64,000 bases of DNA, taken from NCBI RefSeq assembly GCF_963678635.1, contig NC_087071.1, forward strand, positions 41,247,797-41,311,796, written 5' to 3'. Shown in pieces: positions 1 through 11,595 of this stretch; position 1 is the stretch's first letter, and the number at the start of each line of letters is the position of its first letter. A program made the position numbers and the translations under genes. The notes beneath the pieces were generated by a model that worked only from the letters and a program-made list of their open reading frames with translations, was not told where the DNA came from and ran no database searches. The DNA is from Symsagittifera roscoffensis (lineage: Eukaryota; Xenacoelomorpha; Acoela; Convolutidae).

Positions 1-235
1 GTTTTAAAACTAGCTATCCTGGGAAGTCCTTTAAGAACTTTGCTAAATAAGAAATCGATTTTTCATTGGAACGAATACATAACAGTAGTCTTTGAGAAGA
101 TCAGAGAAGGAATCGTGAGATCACCTCGCGGTTAAGCGTAACACTAGAGTAAAAACGGATGCGTGACATAACTCGGAGCCTCCTTGGAGCACCTCTGCCG
201 AAGTGACTGAAAACAGTTTCTTTCGCTTAAAGATT
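1..235 (+). mobile_element. Ty3/Gypsy pol relic (RNase H part), cut by window edge
   Basis: The plus strand shows short stretches matching the connection and RNase H part of Ty3/Gypsy reverse transcriptase, such as LLNKKSIFHWN and LGASLEHLCRSD. The same stretches recur in the better preserved copy at 840-1470. The piece is short, starts at the window edge and is broken in several places. It is an old fossil. The family call rests on motif recognition and on agreement with the second copy. Confidence 0.6.
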
Positions 236-839
236 TTAAAATTTGCATAAATCAAAATATTCAACATGAATCAAACTTTTTTTTCAAAATTCTTAATCGG
301 AGCTCAAATAATTACCCTCCAGATTCTAAACCTGTGAACAATATAAATATGTCAAGTTACCAGTTTTCAATTTTTCCGTGTAGTTCCGTTATTCATGTTT
401 CAGTCGAATTTCCAGTTTTTTAGAACATGGAAAGTTAAATGCAAGATCATTTTATTTGAACCACTTTACTCTGGTTTTTCATGAATCCGACGGGTTATTT
501 CACATAGACCCTGTTCGCACTAAGAAAGCAGTGAAAAAGACTGTAAATGAAGCTGACCCGGGTCAATTCGGATTGAAGCAGCTACTCAATACACTTGGTG
601 GCCACATGAAAATCACCATATTTACTTTCACGGCATAAACTTGTTGAGAAAGTAAACAGTATTTTTCCAAACACAGAAATCAGCGAATATCTTCATATAT
701 CCGGACTGAAAGATGAACTTAATTTTCGTTTTGACGGACCTTTTGATTCCTAATTGGGAAAATTCAAATACAACTTGCCATGTAAATACAAATTTTGAAA
801 AGATTTTTTAGCATAAAAGGTAGCAATTTAACCGGCATA
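236..839. other. Spacer of a diverged repeat, no gene recognised
   Basis: This stretch follows the first Gypsy relic just as 1471-1860 follows the second. They share tracts such as TCAATACACTTGGTGG (near 588 and 1787) and the surrounding sequence at moderate divergence. A 60-residue open stretch at 456-638 resembles nothing I know. It is probably part of the same retroelement-derived repeat, not a host gene. Confidence 0.45.
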
Positions 840-1470
840 TTTTTATTTTACAAACGCCCTTATTGAACAGGAGACATACTAAATGAACTCCAAAGAATCG
901 TGCACTCATTGGAAACATTACGTACAAGAATTTTCACCAAGACGACATTCTGGTGGCATCCAAAGGAGGCTTCAGAGAACATGAAACTCCGCCCACAATT
1001 TTTTTCGGGATTATACAATTCCACTTTTGCCGTTAAATAGCCAAAATGTGATCTGATCAAAAAGACATAGATTGGTTTGGATTCAAAACCTCTAAATCAG
1101 GAGTTGCTCTGTCGGTGGATAGAAATGAAGGCATCAAAGTTTCACACATCCCGAAAAATCTCATCGAATTAAAATCAATTCGGTTCAACAAACCAATAGA
1201 TCACAACCGTCCCAAAACTAGCTTCACTGAAATTCTTCCAAGGTCTTTGCTAAATAAGAAATCAATTTTCCAATGGAACGGAAACCAAACAAAATTCTTG
1301 AACAAGGTCAAAGAAGAAATCGTAAATTTCGCAGAAAATATTTACTTCGAAGTAAAGCCTAATGCCGGAGTAAAAACAGATGGGTCACGTAACGGACTCA
1401 GAGCCTCCTCAGAACACCTACCCTGGAATGACTGGAAAACAATTTCCTTCATTTACAGATTTTAAAATCA
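840..1470 (+). mobile_element. Ty3/Gypsy pol relic (RT palm to RNase H)
   Basis: Read on the plus strand this contains, in order, the reverse transcriptase catalytic box region (DDILVASKG-like), the following ATKCDF/DWLGFK-type tract, the KNLIELKS connection tract, and an RNase H start (KTDGSRNGL, W.TISF). The order and spacing are those of Ty3/Gypsy pol. It is broken several times and has no integrase or LTR next to it, so it is an old fossil fragment. Its last 100 bp are also the first 100 bp of the 6-kb duplicated segment and so recur at 7449-7547. Confidence 0.75.
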
Positions 1471-2967
1471 GCGTGAGTCAAAATATACCACCTGATTCAA
1501 TCTTTTTCGATTCGATTTTTCTAAGTTCTTAGTCGTAGCTCAGTTAAAAATCCTCCAGATTCCAAAAATGTAAAGTTGTTCAAAAGTCAAGTAACAAATT
1601 TTTGTATATTTCTGTCGTAAAATTTTGTCGAAAAACAATGCAAATTTAAGTTTCTCGAATCCTTTCATCCGAGATCTTCATAAATCTGACGGACTACTTT
1701 AGATAGACCCCATTCTCACAAAGAAATGTTGTAACAAAGACTGTTCATGGAGCTAAATCGGAGTGAAGTATCTCGCTCAATACACTTGGTGGCGACATAA
1801 CAGTTGCCAAGTATTTTTTCACGGGATAAATTGTTCAGAGTGCACTAAAACTGAAATAAAAAACCCAAGGAGTGTTTTTTTCAGATACACAAACCTCCGA
1901 AGTACCTCACTTATCCAAGCCAAAATATGATTCTAGATTCTACTCGATCCCCTCACCAAATACAGTGATCCACTTTTTTTAAGATTTCCTTTACTTTTAT
2001 CGAAAAATTCTTTTGATTGCCGTCGACCACACTTCTTGTTTAAGCAGTCAGAAATTTGATTCATTTCGCGAATCAAATAACATTAACTTTTTTTGTGCAC
2101 AAGCCGGGCACGGTTTCAGCGGAACTGGAAAAATCCAATCGAGACGATAAAAACTAAAACCTCTAAATTTCAGCGTGGTTATACATTGACTTAAACGCAT
2201 TGACAACAATATACTATCCTTAGTGCTATCAAGGCCGCTAAGTACTCACCTTAAAATTTAACCCTTAAGCGTATTATTCCGTTGGGATTCTCCGCCAACT
2301 AACTTTTTATTTTAAAATAACTGCTTAAGTTAGCTATTTAAATGCTAAACCTTAACGCTCAGTGCCCACTGTGGGTGCAAAATAATTTAGGTACCTTCAT
2401 AAATATTTTATCAGCTTCTTCTTGTGGGAGAAATGGTCAGTTATCACTATAGAGTTGAATTTGAGTTTTTTTTGGTTAAGGGGATTGTTGTGAATTCCAG
2501 TAATTTATTTCAGCTCAATTAGTGTAATTGATAAAAAAGGTACTGATGCTCCGACCATGAAAAGTTGATTCCTTCCGGCGGAGAAACTGCTCTCTCACTT
2601 TTTGAGGTGTCAATTTTGAGAATAATTCATTCCTTACTCCCAACTTTTTATCTGTTCATATGCAGAATTAGCTGTGATAAAGAAACCTTTTATCATTCAA
2701 CTTCTAATTTTTGCGTTGTTTTAAATATCCGATAAACCATAGCACAAATTTAAGCCTCAATTTTGGGAAGAATAGGTTCCTGATCTTAGATAACACAAAT
2801 CAGTTTTTAAAGTATTTGGCAATTTGAAAAGAAACAAAATGTAATATTTAATCAGTTGAACCATCCTTTTTTTTCAGAAGCAAACAAGGTAATTTTTACT
2901 GAGCCAGAACTAAGGTGAAAACTAAAGCATAAAAACTAAAGTGGGAAAGTTTTGGCGGCCAAGCTAG

Positions 2968-3226
2968 ACGTTTGTGCATGTCTCAGGTCTTTCTCCGCCA
3001 TATTTTGATTAAAAAAACCAAAAACTTTATAAATTAGTTTTTTATCAAAAAATGGTGGAGGAAGACATGAAACTTGCATAAACGTGCTTTTCAGCCCCTG
3101 AAACGCACGTTTATGCATGTCTCAGGTCTTCCCCACCTTTTTGATTTAAAAAACCAGTCTATAAAGTATTTGTTTTTTCTTAATCAAAAAACGGTGGGGG
3201 AAGACCTGAGACATGTATAAACGTGC
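2968..3226. repeat. Pair of MITE-like palindromes (copy 1)
   Basis: Two palindromes of about 120 bp lie side by side: 2968-3085 and 3105-3226. Both begin ACGTTT(A/G)TGCATGTCTCAGG and end with its reverse complement, with arms of about 50 bp around an A/T-rich middle. The second has the better matched arms. Same-family palindromes with long terminal inverted repeats and no coding capacity suggest a small foldback or MITE family. No clear target duplication was identified. Confidence 0.75.
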
Positions 3227-3297
3227 ATGAGAAGCCAATTCATCGCACAAAAAAATTGGCCATACACTGTGCTCTTTCCTAATCAAGTTTTTACATG

Positions 3298-3385
3298 CAA
3301 AAGAAAAGAAATTGAAAGATGGGCAAAAGGTTTTACGCTGACAAAAGAAAAGAAATTGAAAGATGGGCAAAGGTTTTTACTCTGA
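3298..3385 (+). repeat. 44-bp direct repeat, two units (copy 1)
   Basis: Two adjacent 44-bp units built around AAGAAATTGAAAGATGGGCA, differing at two or three places. No function is apparent. Confidence 0.8.
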
Positions 3386-5179
3386 CAAAATCGGTTTCCG
3401 ATCGATTTTAAATCAATTTAAATCAATTACCAATTAAAAATTCAAAAAAAAAATCAATTCTTAATTGATTGGAAGCAATATTTCCAGAAACCTTTGACTT
3501 AAGTTAAGTGTCTATAAAAGTCAAGTTAAGTCGACATGGATGAAATTTGCACTCACTAAATTCCATCCGAATCTAATTTAAATCCATCTGACTCTCACTA
3601 AAACCATTTAAAACAATGTTAAAAGACCATGAGCAAATATATTAAAGAGTCTAAAAACCGTATTCGAATCAATTTAAATCGTTTTTTTTTTTAGATAACA
3701 CGATAAAACGAAACTTGCAATTAAAAAAATGAAAAAGTGAGTTTTTCATTATTGAAAGATTTTAGAAACCAAGAAAATGCTTCAAAAAAGTCAAACATTG
3801 ATGTCGAAGTGATTTCATTGCACAAATATAAAATTATCATCATAAATCAGACTAATGGCAAAAACTTAATTAATATACCAGGCAAAGTGTCGCATTACAA
3901 AAAATTTTGGGCTAAAAATTTTGCCATAAAATTTTCAAAAAACATCTTCGTCATTCAGATATTGGGTAAAAACCTGTTTAACAATTTTTTTTAAAAAACG
4001 GTCAATGCAGATGAAAAATGGAAAAAAAGACAAAATGATTTCAAATTTTACAAAACTGTTCATTTTTTTATTTGGCAACCATACGTATATGTGTTAAAAA
4101 ATGAGCAATGAACAAATGCAAGACAAATTGGAAATAAGTGAAACACTACTGATAAAAAAATTGATCTAAGTCAATTTAAATCATTTTTAATTTCCCTAGA
4201 AACACTTCAAGACTGAAAAAAAAAGATTTAGATCGGTTCAAAATCAACTTTGATCATTTTTTTGCTGGTATTTAAGATCAATTTAATTCGATTTGAAGAA
4301 GATCCAGTTACTTTTATTCTTGTCTATGCAATCATTACGAGGTCAAACTTGTCTATTTTGTAAATTTTAAGCGGTTTTCGCAACAAGGACGCTCCTTTTA
4401 TTCTCCTGTTGTTCTGTTATTTTCTTTAACTGTTCTGAAAAAACTTAACATGCTTAAAGTCTTGTGTCTGGAATCGAGCAGCATACAGACGCAAAATTGT
4501 GCGCCTATCGCGTGCACAAATTGCAATCATGAAGAACTTTGATACTTTGATTTTTATTCTGCATACTTTTATCATTATAAAATCGATCCTAATCAGTTTT
4601 TGTCAGTGCGGATAGTTAAAATTTCAAAAACATCAGTTTACTATAGTGAACCATTTCACAAGCTAATATCAAGCTTTTTTCAACAAAATATCTATTTTAA
4701 GGACATTTTTGCACAACTTCATGACGAAGCCAAACTGTACACCGGATAGGCGCACAACTTTGTAACTGTATGTTCCTGAAATCCAGGACAAGTCATCAAA
4801 AATTTTAAAATTTGTCGGAACGATCAAAAAAACTAAAAGAACAAAAAAAAACAGAGAGCGTCCTTGTTCCGGGTTCTGCTCACATTTCATAAAACACACA
4901 GTTTGGCCTGTTAATTTTCATTTCAATTTTCCAACACAGACTAGGAGGAAATTTTTTGAGCGACCTAATGAGAAGTACCAATTTATGATATCAAGGTCGG
5001 TCTGAAAAAAAAACAATTTTTCGTCTTCAGCACTCACTCTAAGAAACCTTCTGAAAGCATAAGAATCAACTGAGTTTTACAAAAAAAAATCACAATTACA
5101 GATCAACTATATTAAACTCAGTTAGTCCTAGCCCTTTCAAAAGGAATTTTCATACCAACACTGATATAATACTGAGTTG

Positions 5180-5520
5180 TGACGGAAGGTCTAACTCATA
5201 GAGTAATTTCAGGTAAGGTACACCATCTGCTCGTCACGCTATCTTATTTTCAGCCGGATAGATTTGTGCAACTTATTAGTCTAACACCAATCTTAATTTT
5301 ACTCTTATATCTCTTAGTCTCAATAGATCTAGAGTATAATGGTTTGCTACAAGTTGGTCTCTTGGAAAAGGCAATTAAGCTTTAAGTTAAATTCAGAATG
5401 CTCTGGTGCTGAAACTACAAATAGTTTCAGCACTCACAAATAAATGGGTTGTTAGTTAGATGGAGTATGATTGGTTAGTCTTCAATATTTTATTGGGATA
5501 AAATATCTAATTTATAACCA
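5180..5520 (-). repeat. LTR-like dispersed repeat (copy 1)
   Basis: About 340 bp that is clearly homologous, in inverted orientation, to 47110-47460. Shared tracts include the GATAGCGTGACGAGCAGA region, a TATCCGGC region and TAGTTAGATGGA. On the minus strand it follows coding-like sequence and contains a short hairpin. A terminal repeat of a retroelement is the simplest reading, but I found no primer-binding site or polypurine tract that settles it. Confidence 0.6.
5406..5433. promoter_or_regulatory. 28-bp hairpin in dispersed repeat (copy 1)
   Basis: GTGCTGAAACT pairs with AGTTTCAGCAC around a 6-base loop. The homologous site at 47155-47182 differs at one stem pair, with both partners changed so that pairing is kept. 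On the minus strand it lies just downstream of a short open frame ending at 5507. Its role is unknown: retroelement-end hairpin or 3' processing signal are possibilities. Confidence 0.6.
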
Positions 5521-7448
5521 ATAATAATATACAGTTTGGATCAGGTTCAACCCATCCGGTGTTTACAGAGTTTTTGTTTCTTTGACTTATTTCTGTAGTG
5601 GAGGATGGATGATTGATCGTTCGTATTTCGCGAGCCTCATTTCTATTCCATTCTTGGAGGATGAAGCTCCAGGAAACTGGAATCGTAGATTTCATCTTGT
5701 CTTTCAACGATGACTGAGATCTTCAACAAAATCCATCTGATTTCTAAATGGTTTGTTATGATCGTTGGTTCTTGTTCGGATTGGAGAACTGTGTTTCGAT
5801 CTTGTTTGGGAATGGCGTGAAGCTCGAGTCTGGAGGGAAATCTTTGTACTCGTATACTTGAACATCGAGATGGCCATTGGTCTTATTCAATGAAGTCCTT
5901 TGATGTCAAGTCGTACTTCAAATCCTTTGAGTTGTGGTTGTGAGCGGCATATCGGTTGTGTTTAGCCATTCTGTGGATTGGATGTGATGGGGTCGTCTTA
6001 GTTCCTTGATGCTCGTCTTCGTGATTGTGTGTGATCTATATTACTGCATTATATAATTTACATAAATAGTTTTTAGTTAGTTCTTCTTTTAGTCCTGAAT
6101 TTTCATTAGTTTTTATCGCAAAAACGTTTAATTTAGTTCTGTTATTTTTAAAGAGTTACTCACAGTTGAGTACCTCTTATCAAAAAAGGGGAGTCTGTCA
6201 CAAAGCGTGTGTTCTAGCACGGTGGGTTAGGCAGGATCTTAGGCTTGCTCAGGACTTCGTCTTCTTTTGGTGGGTTAGGCCAGGAGTGAGGGTATGATTT
6301 CATGCTGTTTTTTTATGGGGTCCTGTTTTGTGTTAACCTTTTGTGTTGTGATTGTTTCTGGTTTTTCCCTTTGTTGTTTTAGTTGTGTCCTTTTCTTAAA
6401 AATCAAATTGTTCGGTTTGAGTTTGTCTTTCAACTTTTTGGTGTTTTATTCTTTCTTTTTTCGACTTATCAAAATTCTTCAAAAGAACAAATTATCGGTT
6501 CATTAGGCTGGTTTAATCCAGTTTGGGTATTAAGGGTTTTTTTTGAGTCATGCTGTTAGTTTGTGTTTCATGGTGTTTAGTAAGCTGCGTTGGTTAGTTG
6601 GGATTATATATAATTCATTTCCAACGGGGTTATAAGAAAGTTTGAAACGTGTTATTATCAGTGAACGTTAAAACTTAAAATCGTTATTTTAATCAATTCG
6701 ACATGTAGTATTCAGATTTACTACATTGGGAAACGAATTTATAGATGAATTTACTGCTGTGGAGAAGAAGTTTTACTGCGTCATTTATTGTTGTTAGTTA
6801 AAAAAAGTTTATGAATTATAAAAGGGTTCGCTATTTGAAAAGTTTATAATGTATAAAAGAGTTTGCAATTTGTATTTCTTTTTTCTGTTTTCTTGTTTGT
6901 AGATGATGGTGATCTAAAGACTAATGAAGAATTATGTAAAAAGAAATGTTTAGTCTGTTTTGAATTCATTAGTGTTAAATTATTTAGTTTATACTTAACT
7001 AATTTTCGGAGAAGACGCCATGAGGGAAGATATCGTGAATTGAATCTGATGTGGTTTGTAATTTTGCTTATAAGCAAAGGATGTTTTTAGTTTCGAGTAG
7101 TGCCCAAATCAATTGAAGTGCTTTTATGGTGTTTTTGTTTCCGTGCCAACGGAAAACTCGTGATTGGTGTGTTGAATGAGGTTTAAAAGCTTGTGATTAT
7201 ATTTAGTATTGTGAATGAATTCTAAAATTGGGATTTCTATAGGTGGAATATATTCATGCGGGACATTGAGGGGTCGGGATTCTTCTACATTAAAGGTCTT
7301 GTTGAGTGGACAAAATCGATACAATTGGGTTATTGGGTCGTAATTTCTGAGGATGCCTTGGAAGTTAGTGTTTTTAATACAGTATGTGAAATTTAAGAAA
7401 ATGGTGAAGTGTAATTTGAATTAATAAACTGAAGACGATGGTGGGGTT
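5507..7448 (-). pseudogene. Minus-strand coding-like relic, unknown (copy 1)
   Basis: The minus strand here has short open pieces with protein-like composition, for example 66 residues at 5507-5707 (with ILQEWNRNEAREIRTINHPS) and 66 residues at 7124-7324 (with FCPLNKTFNVEESRPLNVPH). Plus-strand open stretches over the same DNA are T-rich shadows. I do not recognise a family. Position between an LTR-like repeat and an env-like fragment farther right, all on the minus strand, suggests a decayed retroelement or virus-like element. It is broken many times. Confidence 0.35.
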
Positions 7449-9044
7449 AAAAACAGATGGGTCACGTAACGGACTCAGAGCCTCCTCAGAACACCTACCC
7501 TGGAATGACTGGAAAACAATTTCCTTCATTTACAGATTTTAAAATCAGCGTGAGTCAAAATATACCACCTGATTCAATCTTTTTCGATTCGATTTTTCTA
7601 AGTTCTTAGTCGTAGCTCAGTTAAAAATCCTCCAGATTCCAAAAATGTAAAGTTGTTCAAAAGTCAAGTAACAAATTTTTGTATATTTCTGTCGTAAAAT
7701 TTTGTCGAAAAACAATGCAAATTTAAGTTTCTCGAATCCTTTCATCCGAGATCTTCATAAATCTGACGGACTACTTTAGATAGACCCCATTCTCACAAAG
7801 AAATGTTGTAACAAAGACTGTTCATGGAGCTAAATCGGAGTGAAGTATCTCGCTCAATACACTTGGTGGCGACATAACAGTTGCCAAGTATTTTTTCACG
7901 GGATAAATTGTTCAGAGTGCACTAAAACTGAAATAAAAAACCCAAGGAGTGTTTTTTTCAGATACACAAACCTCCGAAGTACCTCACTTATCCAAGCCAA
8001 AATATGATTCTAGATTCTACTCGATCCCCTCACCAAATACAGTGATCCACTTTTTTTAAGATTTCCTTTACTTTTATCGAAAAATTCTTTTGATTGCCGT
8101 CGACCACACTTCTTGTTTAAGCAGTCAGAAATTTGATTCATTTCGCGAATCAAATAACATTAACTTTTTTTGTGCACAAGCCGGGCACGGTTTCAGCGGA
8201 ACTGGAAAAATCCAATCGAGACGATAAAAACTAAAACCTCTAAATTTCAGCGTGGTTATACATTGACTTAAACGCATTGACAACAAAATACTATCCTTAG
8301 TGCTATCAAGGCCGCTAAGTACTCACCTTAAAATTTAACCCTTAAGCGTATTATTCCGTTGGGATTCTCCGCCAACTAACTTTTTATTTTAAAATAACTG
8401 CTTAAGTTAGCTATTTAAATGCTAAACCTTAACGCTCAGTGCCCACTGTGGGTGCAAAATAATTTAGGTACCTTCATAAATATTTTATCAGCTTCTTCTT
8501 GTGGGAGAAATGGTCAGTTATCACTATAGAGTTGAATTTGAGTTTTTTTTGGTTAAGGGGATTGTTGTGAATTCCAGTAATTTATTTCAGCTCAATTAGT
8601 GTAATTGATAAAAAAGGTACTGATGCTCCGACCATGAAAAGTTGGTTCCTTCCGGCGGAGAAACTGCTCTCTCACTTTTTGAGGTGTCAATTTTGAGAAT
8701 AATTCATTCCTTACTCCCAACTTTTTATCTGTTCATATGCAGAATTAGCTGTGATAAAGAAACCTTTTATCATTCAACTTCTAATTTTTGCGTTGTTTTA
8801 AATATCCGATAAACCATAGCACAAATTTAAGCCTCAATTTTGGGAAGAATAGGTTCCTGATCTTAGATAACACAAATCAGTTTTTAAAGTATTTGGCAAT
8901 TTGAAAAGAAACAAAATGTAATATTTAATCAGTTGAACCATCCTTTTTTTTCAGAAGCAAACAAGGTAATTTTTACTGAGCCAGAACTAAGGTGAAAACT
9001 AAAGCATAAAAACTAAAGTGGGAAAGTTTTGGCGGCCAAGCTAG

Positions 9045-9303
9045 ACGTTTGTGCATGTCTCAGGTCTTTCTCCGCCATATTTTGATTAAAAAAACCAAAA
9101 ACTTTATAAATTAGTTTTTTATCAAAAAATGGTGGAGGAAGACATGAAACTTGCATAAACGTGCTTTTCAGCCCCTGAAACGCACGTTTATGCATGTCTC
9201 AGGTCTTCCCCACATTTTTGATTTAAAAAACCAGTCTATAAAGTATTTGTTTTTTCTTAATCAAAAAACGGTGGGGGAAGACCTGAGACATGTATAAACG
9301 TGC
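9045..9303. repeat. Pair of MITE-like palindromes (copy 2)
   Basis: Second copy of the palindrome pair, at 9045-9162 and 9182-9303, carried by the 6-kb tandem duplication. It differs from the first pair by a single base in the second palindrome. Confidence 0.75.
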
Positions 9304-9374
9304 ATGAGAAGCCAATTCATCGCACAAAAAAATTGGCCATACACTGTGCTCTTTCCTAATCAAGTTTTTACATG

Positions 9375-9462
9375 CAAAAGAAAAGAAATTGAAAGATGGG
9401 CAAAAGGTTTTACGCTGACAAAAGAAAAGAAATTGAAAGATGGGCAAAGGTTTTTACTCTGA
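9375..9462 (+). repeat. 44-bp direct repeat, two units (copy 2)
   Basis: Copy of the same two-unit 44-bp repeat within the second 6-kb copy. Confidence 0.8.
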
Positions 9463-11254
9463 CAAAATCGGTTTCCGATCGATTTTAAATCAATTTAAAT
9501 CAATTACCAATTAAAAATTCAAAAAAAAAATCAATTCTTAATTGATTGGAAGCAATATTTCCAGAAACCTTTGACTTAAGTTAAGTGTCTATAAAAGTCA
9601 AGTTAAGTCGACATGGATGAAATTTGCACTCACTAAATTCCATCCGAATCTAATTTAAATCCATCTGACTCTCACTAAAACCATTTAAAACAATGTTAAA
9701 AGACCATGAGCAAATATATTAAAGAGTCTAAAAACCGTATTCGAATCAATTTAAATCGTTTTTTTTTAGATAACACGATAAAACGAAACATGCAATTAAA
9801 AAAATGAAAAAGTGAGTTTTTCATTATTGAAAGATTTTAGAAACCAAGAAAATGCTTCAAAAAAGTCAAACATTGATGTCGAAGTGATTTCATTGCACAA
9901 ATATAAAATTATCATCATAAATCAGACTAATGGCAAAAACTTAATTAATATACCAGGCAAAGTGTCGCATTACAAAAAATTTTGGGCTAAAAATTTTGCC
10001 ATAAAATTTTCAAAAAACATCTTCGTCATTCAGATATTGGGTAAAAACCTGTTTAACAATTTTTTTTAAAAAACGGTCAATGCAGATGAAAAATGGAAAA
10101 AAAGACAAAATGATTTCAAATTTTACAAAACTGTTCATTTTTTTATTTGGCAACCATACGTATATGTGTTAAAAAATGAGCAATGAACAAATGCAAGACA
10201 AATTGGAAATAAGTGAAACACTACTGATAAAAAAATTGATCTAAGTCAATTTAAATCATTTTTAATTTCCCTAGAAACACTTCAAGACTGAAAAAAAAAG
10301 ATTTAGATCGGTTCAAAATCAACTTTGATCATTTTTTTGCTGGTATTTAAGATCAATTTAATTCGATTTGAAGAAGATCCAGTTACTTTTATTCTTGTCT
10401 ATGCAATCATTACGAGGTCAAACTTGTCTATTTTGTAAATTTTAAGCGGTTTTCGCAACAAGGACGCTCCTTTTATTCTCCTGTTGTTCTGTTATTTTCT
10501 TTAACTGTTCTGAAAAAACTTAACATGCTTAAAGTCTTGTGTCTGGAATCGAGCAGCATACAGACGCAAAATTGTGCGCCTATCGCGTGCACAAATTGCA
10601 ATCATGAAGAACTTTGATACTTTGATTTTTATTCTGCATACTTTTATCATTATAAAATCGATCCTAATCAGTTTTTGTCAGTGCGGATAGTTAAAATTTC
10701 AAAAACATCAGTTTACTATAGTGAACCATTTCACAAGCTAATATCAAGCTTTTTTCAACAAAATATCTATTTTAAGGACATTTTTGCACAACTTCATGAC
10801 GAAGCCAAACTGTACACCGGATAGGCGCACAACTTTGTAACTGTATGTTCCTGAAATCCAGGACAAGTCATCAAAAATTTTAAAATTTGTCGGAACGATA
10901 AAAAAAACTAAAAGAACAAAAAAAAACAGAGAGCGTCCTTGTTCCGGGTTCTGCTCACATTTCATAAAACACACAGTTTGGCCTGTTAATTTTCATTTCA
11001 ATTTTCCAACACAGACTAGGAGGAAATTTTTTGAGCGACCTAATGAGAAGTACCAATTTATGATATCAAGGTCGGTCTGAAAAAAAAACAATTTTTCGTC
11101 TTCAGCACTCACTCTAAGAAACCTTCTGAAAGCATAAGAATCAACTGAGTTTTACAAAAAAAAATCACAATTACAGATCAACTATATTAAACTCAGTTAG
11201 TCCTAGCCCTTTCAAAAGGAATTTTCATACCAACACTGATATAATACTGAGTTG

Positions 11255-11595
11255 TGACGGAAGGTCTAACTCATAGAGTAATTTCAGGTAAGGTACACCA
11301 TCTGCTCGTCACGCTATCTTATTTTCAGCCGGATAGATTTGTGCAACTTATTAGTCTAACACCAATCTTAATTTTACTCTTATATCTCTTAGTCTCAATA
11401 GATCTAGAGTATAATGGTTTGCTACAAGTTGGTCTCTTGGAAAAGGCAATTAAGCTTTAAGTTAAATTCAGAATGCTCTGGTGCTGAAACTACAAATAGT
11501 TTCAGCACTCACAAATAAATGGGTTGTTAGTTAGATGGAGTATGATTGGTTAGTCTTCAATATTTTATTGGGATAAAATATCTAATTTATAACCA
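11255..11595 (-). repeat. LTR-like dispersed repeat (copy 2)
   Basis: Same repeat carried in the second 6-kb copy. It is essentially identical to 5180-5520. Confidence 0.6.
11481..11508. promoter_or_regulatory. 28-bp hairpin in dispersed repeat (copy 2)
   Basis: Identical copy of the hairpin at 5406-5433. Confidence 0.6.

Larger units (their letters stand above)
1471..5179. other. Long AT-rich stretch without a recognised gene
   Basis: Only short open stretches with no family resemblance occur here. The stretch holds the tail of the Gypsy-linked repeat (to about 1860), two MITE-like palindromes (2968-3226), a 44-bp direct repeat (3298-3385), and from about 3390 to 4350 a low-complexity field in which TCAATTTAAATC-like words recur. 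The same content fills 7548-11254 in copy 2. I see no coding signal. Confidence 0.6.
1372..7448 (+). repeat. 6.08-kb tandem duplication, copy 1
   Basis: Copy 1 (6077 bp) is followed immediately by copy 2 (6075 bp). I found about eight to ten single-base differences plus a 2-bp change in a poly-T run near 3690. The junction shares one base (T before AAAAACAGATGG) at start and junction. The segment starts inside a Gypsy RNase H relic and ends in GATGGTGGGGTT, so it does not match the ends of any transposon. It is either a very recent segmental duplication or two haplotypes placed in series by the assembler. Confidence 0.95.

Noticed and set aside
3737-3994. 85-residue Lys/Asn-rich protein (and 9812-10069)
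   Set aside because: Lacks an ATG start and sits in low-complexity AT-rich DNA with no homologue recognised.
4669-4899. 76-residue minus-strand protein (and 10744-10974)
   Set aside because: Phe/Val-rich low-complexity translation with no family resemblance and no supporting context.
6294-6506. Plus-strand hydrophobic 70-residue membrane protein (and 12369-12581)
   Set aside because: T-rich antisense of the minus-strand coding-like relic; no conservation beyond the duplication itself.
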